DNA of 64,000 nucleotides from Sphingomonas mucosissima. Lineage in GTDB: Bacteria; Pseudomonadota; Alphaproteobacteria; Sphingomonadales; Sphingomonadaceae. The notes beneath the pieces are model-generated. The model was not told the DNA's origin, did no database searches, and worked only from the letters and a program-made list of their open reading frames with translations. The DNA lies in the NCBI RefSeq assembly GCF_002197665.1, contig NZ_NBBJ01000003.1:1-64000 (forward strand), written 5' to 3'. Made by a program: the position numbers and the translations under genes. Position 1 is the first letter of the stretch. Every line of letters begins with the position of its first letter. Below are positions 58,151-64,000 of the stretch, one piece after another.

Positions 58151-59109
58151 GATCGCCCCCGTTCACCCAGCAGCAGCGCCAGAAAGAAGGGCGCGCCGAT
58201 CAGCGCCATGGCGACCCCCAACCGCACCTCGCCGGGACCGGGCGCCAGCCGGCATAGCGTATCCGCGCCGAGCACCAGCGCGGCGCCGCCAAGCGCGCTG
58301 GGCACCAGCAAGGCGGAAGGCCGCGCACCGACCAGTGGACGCAATAGGTGCGGTACCACCAGCCCGACGAAGCCGATCACCCCCGTCACCGCCACGCCCG
58401 CACCAACCGCCAGTCCCGTTCCCGCAATCACCAGCGCCTGCAATCGGCGAAGGTCGATCCCGAGCGAGCGCGCGGCGTCGCTCCCGAGCGTCAGCGCATC
58501 GAGCCCGCGCCCCGTCAGCAACAGCAACGCCGCCCCCGCGAGCATAAAGGGGGCGGCATAGCCGAGATCGGCGAAGCTCCGGTCGGTCAGCGCACCCATC
58601 AGCCAGTCGAGCACCTCGGCGACGACATAAGGATTGGGCGCGATCGAGATGAGAAACGCGGTGAGCGCCGCGGCGAGGCTGGCCAGCACCGATCCGGCGA
58701 GGACGAACGCCGCTGCGCTTTCCGCGCGCCACGTCAGCGCCGCGAGCAGCGCCATCGCGCCGATCGCCGCGCCCATGGCCGCTGCGAACACGCCCCATTG
58801 GCTCGCCACGCCAAGCACCAGCGCAGCGACGGCGCCGAGCGCGGCGGCGGAAGAGACGCCCAGCACGCCGGGATCGGCGAGCGGGTTGCGCAGCCAGCCC
58901 TGCAGCACCGCACCGGACAGGCCCAGCACGCCGCCCAGCACCGCCGCCAGTAAGGCGCGCGGCAGCCGCAGCTCGGCAATGATCATCCAGCGCGGATCGC
59001 CCGACCACCATGCGTCAACCGGCACCCACGCCTTGCCCGCCATCAGCGATCCGACGAATAGCAGCACGGCCAGCATCAGGAGCGCGAGCTTCAGGCGCGA
59101 GCGGCTCAT
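58141..59109 (-). CDS. btuC: Vitamin B12 ABC transporter permease (FecCD family)
   Basis: A 322-residue inner-membrane permease with about ten helices. LPRALLAAVLGGVLGLSGAV and ALVIAGTGLAVGAGVAVTGV with FVGLVVPHLLRPLVG are FecCD/BtuC landmarks. It overlaps the binding protein stop by ATGA on the upstream side and btuD on the downstream side, so the three are tightly coupled. Confidence 0.85.
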   Translation of the reverse strand: MSRSRLKLALLMLAVLLFVGSLMAGKAWVPVDAWWSGDPRWMIIAELRLPRALLAAVLGGVLGLSGAVLQGWLRNPLADPGVLGVSSAAALGAVAALVLGVASQWGVFAAAMGAAIGAMALLAALTWRAESAAAFVLAGSVLASLAAALTAFLISIAPNPYVVAEVLDWLMGALTDRSFADLGYAAPFMLAGAALLLLTGRGLDALTLGSDAARSLGIDLRRLQALVIAGTGLAVGAGVAVTGVIGFVGLVVPHLLRPLVGARPSALLVPSALGGAALVLGADTLCRLAPGPGEVRLGVAMALIGAPFFLALLLGERGRSWG

Positions 59110-59915
59110 GCGCCGAGGCTCCGGCGAATGGCCGCGAGGCGCGCCAGCGCGGCTGGAATGGTCGGCCCGCCACAGTTAACCAGGTTGCGGGGAAACACCG
59201 CCTCGCGCGTGGGTGCCCCACTCGCGGCGAGCAGGCTCCGCCGCGTGGCGGCCGTACGCCCACCCTGATCGGGGGAAAGGATCACCGCAGGCGGATCAGC
59301 CACGATTGTCTCCACCGGCAAGCGGCCCGTCATCGCCAGCCCGTAATCGGCCGCCGCATCGCGCAGCCCGGCATGAGCCATCATCTCGTGCAGCAACGTG
59401 CCATCGCCGTTCGCCAGATCGCCGCCAATGAACAACAACGCGGATGGGCGCCGCCCGCGCCGCTCTGTGGTTTGCAGCGCCTGGGCGATGCGGGCGTCGA
59501 GCGCACGGCCGCGATCCGCGGCGCCGACCGCCGCCGCGACCTGCGCGATCTGCGCGCGGCTGGCCGCGATCGTGACGGGTGAATCGAGGTACAAGGTGTT
59601 GAGGCCCGCGCGTTCAAAGGCGGCGCGCGTGGCCGGCGGCGTGAAGCTGGTGGCGACGACGAGGTCGGGCGCCAGGGCGATGACCTCCTCCGCCGTGCCG
59701 GCGGTGGTGCGGAAGCGTTCCGCGACCTCCAGCGGGATCGAGGAAGCGCGCGGGTTCTGCGAATAATGGCTGATTGCCGCGATCCGCTCGGGCGGGACCA
59801 GCGCCAGCAGCAACTGATCCGCGCACGGGTTGAGCGAGACGATCCCGCCTTGGCGCACCGGCTCGCCGGCCGAACAGCCGGCGAGTAGCAGGGCGAGGAG
59901 CAGGATCGCGCGCAT
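59106..59915 (-). CDS. btuF: Vitamin B12-binding periplasmic lipoprotein
   Basis: A 269-residue substrate-binding protein of cluster A-II. The leader MRAILLLALLLAGCSAG has a lipobox, so it is anchored to the membrane. SLNPCADQLLLALVPPERIAA and APDLVVATSF are typical of BtuF-like proteins. It delivers cobalamin to BtuCD. The 148 bases upstream hold a palindromic repeat, and then btuB, which is probably on the same riboswitch-controlled transcript. Confidence 0.85.
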   Translation of the reverse strand: MRAILLLALLLAGCSAGEPVRQGGIVSLNPCADQLLLALVPPERIAAISHYSQNPRASSIPLEVAERFRTTAGTAEEVIALAPDLVVATSFTPPATRAAFERAGLNTLYLDSPVTIAASRAQIAQVAAAVGAADRGRALDARIAQALQTTERRGRRPSALLFIGGDLANGDGTLLHEMMAHAGLRDAAADYGLAMTGRLPVETIVADPPAVILSPDQGGRTAATRRSLLAASGAPTREAVFPRNLVNCGGPTIPAALARLAAIRRSLGA

Positions 59916-59949
59916 CGGTTTTGTTCAACTACCTCAACCCAAACCACCA

Positions 59950-60047
59950 CCGTCATGCCGGGTGTGTCCCGAGATCCGCCGCGCCGCGTATTCTCACACC
60001 CGCGAGTGTGCGGCTCGGTGGACCCCGGCACAAGGACGGGCTGACGG
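59950..60047. repeat. Intergenic palindromic repeat (copy 2)
   Basis: It begins CCGTCATGCCGGGTGTG and ends TGGACCCCGGCACAAGG then CTGACGG, the same outer arms as 53345-53430, with an inner hairpin CACAC/GTGTG. It fills the spacer between btuB and btuF on the minus strand and may form a strong hairpin in that transcript. Confidence 0.6.
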
Positions 60048-60063
60048 CATGTTCCCGATGGCG

Positions 60064-61911
60064 TCAGTCCAGCTTCACCCGGAGCCCGCCAAAGGCGGCG
60101 CGGCCGATCGTGCCGTAATTGGCGACGACGCGGTAATCCGCGTCGAACACATTCTCGACACGCCCATAGAGCGACAGCCGATCGTTCAGCGGCAGCTCGG
60201 CGCGCAGGTTCGTCAGCGTATAGCCATCCAGCCGCACGGTGTTTGCCGCATTGTCGAAGCTGTCACCTACGGCGAGCACCGTTGCGCCGAGCGCAAGGCC
60301 GAAGGGGAAGCGATAATCGGCCGACACGCTGACGCTGTCTTCCGGCCGGCGCGCCAGATCGTTGCCGACGAAGCCGGCGCTGCGGTTCTCGCTGTCGATG
60401 TGACTGTACGAGGCGCTGACGGTGAAGCGCTCGACCGGACGCATCGCCAGCCCGATCTCGACACCTTCGGCCTTCGCTCGGCCGATATTGCTGTAGGTGA
60501 AGGTGCGCGCATCGAAATCGATCTGGTTGCGCGTGCGCCGGTTGAAGTAGGTTGCGCTCGCGACAAGCTGATCCCCGATCAGTCGCTGCTCGATGCCGGC
60601 ATCCCAGCTCTTCGCCGTTTCCGGATCAAGGGTCAGCGTGCCGTAGAAGGGGGCATATAGCTGGTACAAGGTCGGCGCCTTGAAGCCCTCGGCATAGCTT
60701 GCGCGAAGCGTGGTCCCCGTCGGCAGCGTGTAAGCGGCGTTGGCGGCAAAGGTGGTGCGACCGCCAAATGCATCGTCGTCGTCATGGCGGACACCGCCGG
60801 TGACGGCGAGGTCAGCGATCGGCGTCAGGATTACTTCACCCCAAGCGCTGCTCACCCCGCGGCTGAAGCGATCGGTGCCATCGAAAAAGCGCGTGTTTTC
60901 GTGCTCCGCGCCAACGACCAAGCGGATCTGGTCGGTCGCCTGAAGGTCGCCCTTGTACGTGTAACGCTCGCTGCGCCCGCGTGACAGGAACTGCGTGTCC
61001 GGGCCCCCATCGCGATCATAATTGTCGCGATCGATGTCGGCGATCTGGAACGCCAACACGTTGCGGAAGCGGCCGTCGAGGAAGTCGGCGTTCAGCCCGG
61101 CATAGCCGTACAATTCCTGCGCGGTCGAATATTCGCGGGTGTCCGCAAAGGCGAAGTTCGGCGGCGGGAAGCCATCGAGATCGGTGCGGCTGTCGGCCCA
61201 GTAGCCGCGCAAGTCGAGGCGGACGTTGGGCGCGAACGCGACTTCCACGCGGCCGCTGGCGCCATATTGGCGATAGCCGTCGCGCTCAGTGCCGCGATCA
61301 AAAGCGGAAATGCCGTCGGTGCGCAGATAGCCGCCGGTCAGCGAGCCGGAGACGATCCCGCTGCTGCCCGAAATGCCGCCGCTCGCGAACAGCGTGTCCA
61401 TGTCGCCATATTCGACATTGCCGCGTGCGCGCAGTTGCTCGGTCGGCCGTTGCGTGATGACGTTGACGACGCCGCCGATCGCCTGGCTGCCCCAGGGCAC
61501 CGAGTTCGGCCCGCGCAGCACCTCGACGCGCTCGATCGAGGCGGTGAGCAGATTGGCGAAATCGAAGCCGCCGCCCGGCGACGAGGGATCGTTGACGCGC
61601 ACGCCATCGATCAGCGTCAGCGTCTGATCCCCCTCCGCGCCGCGGATGCGAACGGCGGTGACGGTGCCGAGCCCGCCGTTGCGTGTGACCGTCACACCCG
61701 GGGTGGTCTGTAACAGGTCGCTGAGCGCAACCGTCTGCCGCTGCTCGATGGTCTCGCGGTCAATGATCGTTACTGCTTGACCTGTCGTGTCGACGTCCTG
61801 CGGCACGCCGCTTGCGGTGACCACGATGTCGCTGCGGCGGTCCAGATCCTGCGCGTGCACTGGTGCAGCGATCACAGCGGCCGGCACAGCCAACCAATAA
61901 AAGGTCTTCAT
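60064..61911 (-). CDS. btuB: TonB-dependent vitamin B12 receptor
   Basis: A 615-residue outer-membrane beta-barrel protein. A signal peptide (MKTFYWLAVPAAVIAAPVHA) precedes a TonB box-like DIVVTASG, the plug domain with DLLQTTPGVTVTRNGGLG and RIRGAEGDQTLTLIDGVRVN, and the barrel ending in an aromatic-poor LRVKLD. The plug resembles BtuB. The cobalamin riboswitch directly upstream makes B12 the likely ligand. First gene of the btuB-btuF-btuC-btuD series. Confidence 0.9.
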   Translation of the reverse strand: MKTFYWLAVPAAVIAAPVHAQDLDRRSDIVVTASGVPQDVDTTGQAVTIIDRETIEQRQTVALSDLLQTTPGVTVTRNGGLGTVTAVRIRGAEGDQTLTLIDGVRVNDPSSPGGGFDFANLLTASIERVEVLRGPNSVPWGSQAIGGVVNVITQRPTEQLRARGNVEYGDMDTLFASGGISGSSGIVSGSLTGGYLRTDGISAFDRGTERDGYRQYGASGRVEVAFAPNVRLDLRGYWADSRTDLDGFPPPNFAFADTREYSTAQELYGYAGLNADFLDGRFRNVLAFQIADIDRDNYDRDGGPDTQFLSRGRSERYTYKGDLQATDQIRLVVGAEHENTRFFDGTDRFSRGVSSAWGEVILTPIADLAVTGGVRHDDDDAFGGRTTFAANAAYTLPTGTTLRASYAEGFKAPTLYQLYAPFYGTLTLDPETAKSWDAGIEQRLIGDQLVASATYFNRRTRNQIDFDARTFTYSNIGRAKAEGVEIGLAMRPVERFTVSASYSHIDSENRSAGFVGNDLARRPEDSVSVSADYRFPFGLALGATVLAVGDSFDNAANTVRLDGYTLTNLRAELPLNDRLSLYGRVENVFDADYRVVANYGTIGRAAFGGLRVKLD

Positions 61912-62046
61912 TATTCTTGCCCCAACAAAAGGGCTGCGGCCGGCGCACGCATGCACCGCCCGTCAGCCGATCCCTCTTGTCGTTCGCTCGAGGGTTTCGG
62001 CCTCGTCCGCCCGGCACACCCCGTCCGCGCGATGGATCGACGTGCG

Positions 62047-62222
62047 ACCGGCAGGTCTCCTGGCTCTCGGGTCAACGTGCCGCCCGGCCTTCCCGGAGCG
62101 AACTCCAGTGGCACGAGTGGACGGCACTCACCGATCACAGTTGCGGGGGCAGCGCGGGGCTAGGCTATTCGCCCTTCCCGACTTCCCTTTTCATCCCGTC
62201 TCCGGGAACCGTTCGCGGCCGG
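62047..62222 (-). ncRNA. Cobalamin riboswitch
   Basis: The minus strand has the B12-box AGCCAGGAGACCTGCC (62050-62065), the GCCACTGGAG segment, the CCCCCGCAACTGTGA region and a 5' part with GGATGAAAAGGGAAG, in the right order. It lies about 135 bases upstream of the btuB start. Adenosylcobalamin binding would shut off btuB and the transporter. Boundaries are approximate. Confidence 0.9.
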
Positions 62223-62248
62223 CCCCTAGGCCCCGGCGGCACCCGTCG

Positions 62249-62863
62249 TCAATATTCGACGCCCTTTTGCGCATTGAAGCCCGCATTGAAAGGATGTTTC
62301 ACCTCGCCGAATTCGGTGACGAGATCGGCGATCTCGGTGAGTTCAGGCCGCGCACCGCGCCCCGTGATGCAGATATGCTTGGTGAGCGGCCGGTCCTTGA
62401 GGAACGCCAGCGCCTCGGCCGACGGCAGGGTATCGTCGGCCAGCACGATGTTGAGCTCGTCCAGGATCACGAAGTCGATCTCGGGATCGAGGATCAGCTC
62501 CTTGGCCCGATCCCACCCGCGCCGCGCCGCCGCAATGTCGCGCGCCCGGTCCTGCGTGTCCCACGTGAACCCCTCGCCCATGCTCTCGAAGCTGACAAGA
62601 TCCGATGGGTGGTCGGCGAAAAAGTTGCGCTCGCCCGTCTCCCACGTGCCCTTCACGAACTGAAGGATCGCGACGCGCATTCCCCAGCCGATCGAGCGGA
62701 TCGCCATGCCAAAGGCGGAGGAGGACTTGCCCTTGCCGTTGCCGGTATGGACGATCAGCAAGCCGCGCTCGAGCGTGCGGCGCGCCTGCATCCGGTCGCG
62801 CGCCACCTTCATGCGGCGCATCTTCTCGTTGTGACGGGCGTGGTCGTTGGGCTGGTCGGTCAT
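62249..62863 (-). CDS. cobO: Cob(I)yrinic acid a,c-diamide adenosyltransferase
   Basis: Adds the adenosyl group to cob(I)alamin or corrin intermediates using ATP. The 204-residue protein has a P-loop TGNGKGKSSSAFG, ILQFVKGTWETGE and LDELNIVLADD, matching CobO/BtuR. The start MTDQPND fits the family. A longer start at 62920, with GGAGAG ahead of it, is possible. It is upstream of the cobalamin riboswitch on the same strand and likely on its own promoter. It provides coenzyme B12 from imported cobalamin. Confidence 0.9.
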   Translation of the reverse strand: MTDQPNDHARHNEKMRRMKVARDRMQARRTLERGLLIVHTGNGKGKSSSAFGMAIRSIGWGMRVAILQFVKGTWETGERNFFADHPSDLVSFESMGEGFTWDTQDRARDIAAARRGWDRAKELILDPEIDFVILDELNIVLADDTLPSAEALAFLKDRPLTKHICITGRGARPELTEIADLVTEFGEVKHPFNAGFNAQKGVEY

Positions 62864-62982
62864 GCCCCGCGCTATCGCCGTGTCGCGCTTGCCGCGCAAC
62901 AGCGTGACGACTGCCCTCATGGGCTCTCCGCCGCTGGCCAAGCGCAACCGCGCCTCTTAGTGATGGCGCAGGGGGAAATATC

Positions 62983-64000
62983 ATGATCCGCATCACCATG
63001 CTGCTCGGCCTTGCGCTTGCCGCCACGCCGCTTCCGGCGAGCGCGCAATCCGCCGCCGCCGCGCTAACTGGAACCGAGCGGCTCGACGGCTTGCTCCCCG
63101 TCCATCTCGATCGCGCCGGCGGCCGCATTCTCCTGTCGCTGCCCGCACCGGCCCGCGACGGCCTATCCACCCGCCTGCTTTATTCCACTGCGCTGCGCAC
63201 CGGCCTCGGCTCCGCTCCCATCGGCCTCGATCGCGCGGCGCCCGGCCCTGCGCAGATGCTGGTCGTGCGCCGCCTGGGCAAGAAGGTCGCGTTCGAGCTC
63301 GAGAACCCTCGCTTCCGCGCAACCGGCGGATCGCCCGCCGAACAGGCCGCGGCGACCGACGCCTTTGCCACCTCCACGCTTTGGCTCGGCGATGTCATCC
63401 CGTCCGCCGACGGGCGCCTGCTGGTGGACATCGCCCCGTTCCTGGCGCGCGATACCAAGGGAATTGCCGATCAGTTGCGCGACGCCGGCGAGAAGGGCTG
63501 GAAGCTCGTCGCCGATCTCAGCGCAGCCGACGTCAACATGGTGAAAGCGTTCCCGCGCAACCTCGTGTTCGAAGCGCGCCAGACCTTTGCCAGCGACACG
63601 CCGGGTGCCGAGGTGCGCAACATCGCCCCCGACGCGCGTCAGTTCACGCTTGTCGTCCGCCACATCTTCGCGGCGCTGCCCGAGGCCGGCTACACCAGCC
63701 GCAGCTTCGATCCGCGTGGTGGCAGCTTCGCCACCCAGATCCTCGATTTCGGCGCGCCGCTCGGGCGGCAGATCGTGCGCAATCTAGCCAACCGCTTTCG
63801 CCTGGAACGCATCGACCCGGATGCGCCCCGATCACGGGTGAAGAAGCCGATCGTCTCCATATCGACAATGCCGCGCCCGAGCCGATCCGAACCGCCCTCC
63901 TTGAAGGCGCGTCCTGGTGGAAGCAGGCGTTCGAAGCGGCCGGTTACATCGACGCTTATCGCGTGGAGATCCTGCCTGAGGGCGCCGACCCGCTCGACCT
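62983..64000 (+). pseudogene. Zinc-dependent metalloprotease (DUF5117/DUF4953 type), partial, apparent frameshift
   Basis: The gene runs off the right edge. A signal peptide ([20 protein letters not shown]) precedes a large exported domain with [20 protein letters not shown] and [16 protein letters not shown]. The frame holds to about codon 291 (KKPIV), after which the expected continuation [17 protein letters not shown] is found one base out of frame from 63858. A single missing base near 63856 explains this; the wrong frame stays open to the edge. The HExxH site lies outside the window. It may be a true lesion or an assembly error. Confidence 0.7.

Overview
The window reads as chromosomal DNA of a GC-rich alphaproteobacterium, most likely a sphingomonad (Sphingomonas or a close relative). 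The grounds are the gene families seen (DUF6894, DUF6481, DUF6456 and DUF721 proteins, a split metH, a TonB receptor for B12, a CycM-like cytochrome c, paired DsbA proteins after mutY) and an rRNA leader of alphaproteobacterial type at the left edge. Coding density is high and many neighbours overlap by 4 bases (ATGA or GTGA), so much of the window is built of short operons. No tRNA, CRISPR array, prophage or intact insertion sequence was found.

Layout. 1-515: promoter and leader of an rRNA operon that runs leftwards out of the window. 516-4394: a stress-like group (aldo/keto reductase, small hydrophilic protein, hemerythrin-domain protein behind an EcfG-type promoter, zinc alcohol dehydrogenase and its partner protein). 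4472-4663: a tiny 23-codon gene with its own promoter, near-perfect ribosome binding site and terminator. 4697-6951: M61 peptidase and a DUF6894 protein. 7033-14281: a likely cell-surface polymer or lipid module (HAD-IB phosphatase, two paralogous CDP-glycerol glycerophosphotransferase-like enzymes, a Wzx-like flippase, a lipid kinase, a nucleotidyltransferase-like protein and a MobA-like NTP transferase). 14292-21499: a transporter, an amidotransferase, a transposase remnant, two frameshifted small genes, an SDR/cupin operon and an ABC1 kinase. 21716-30783: flavin monooxygenase, acyl-CoA dehydrogenase, a possible 2H phosphoesterase, an nnrD/phosphatase/methyltransferase series and a CYTH-CHAD protein.

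31048-42847: cytochrome c, prephenate dehydratase, oligopeptidase B, nudC, a serine hydrolase, mutY, DUF721, two DsbA-like proteins, dapF, a DUF6456 protein and a PAP2 phosphatase. 43008-43552: a YefM-YoeB toxin-antitoxin pair with a TGTACG/CGTACA operator. 44501-46525: thiC under a TPP riboswitch. 46572-48549: two tandem Tat-exported ferritin-like proteins, followed by a PiuC-type dioxygenase. 50698-52925: cstA with its small YbdD partner. 52957-53110: a decayed trehalase tail.

53469-62863 is the clearest functional block, all on the minus strand. It holds a cobalamin adenosyltransferase, a cobalamin riboswitch, the B12 receptor and ABC importer (btuB, btuF, btuC, btuD), then a perfect 22-bp palindrome and the two genes of a split B12-dependent methionine synthase. 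No corrin-ring synthesis genes are present, so this block appears to import and use B12. The right edge cuts a periplasmic zinc metalloprotease gene that carries an apparent single-base frameshift.
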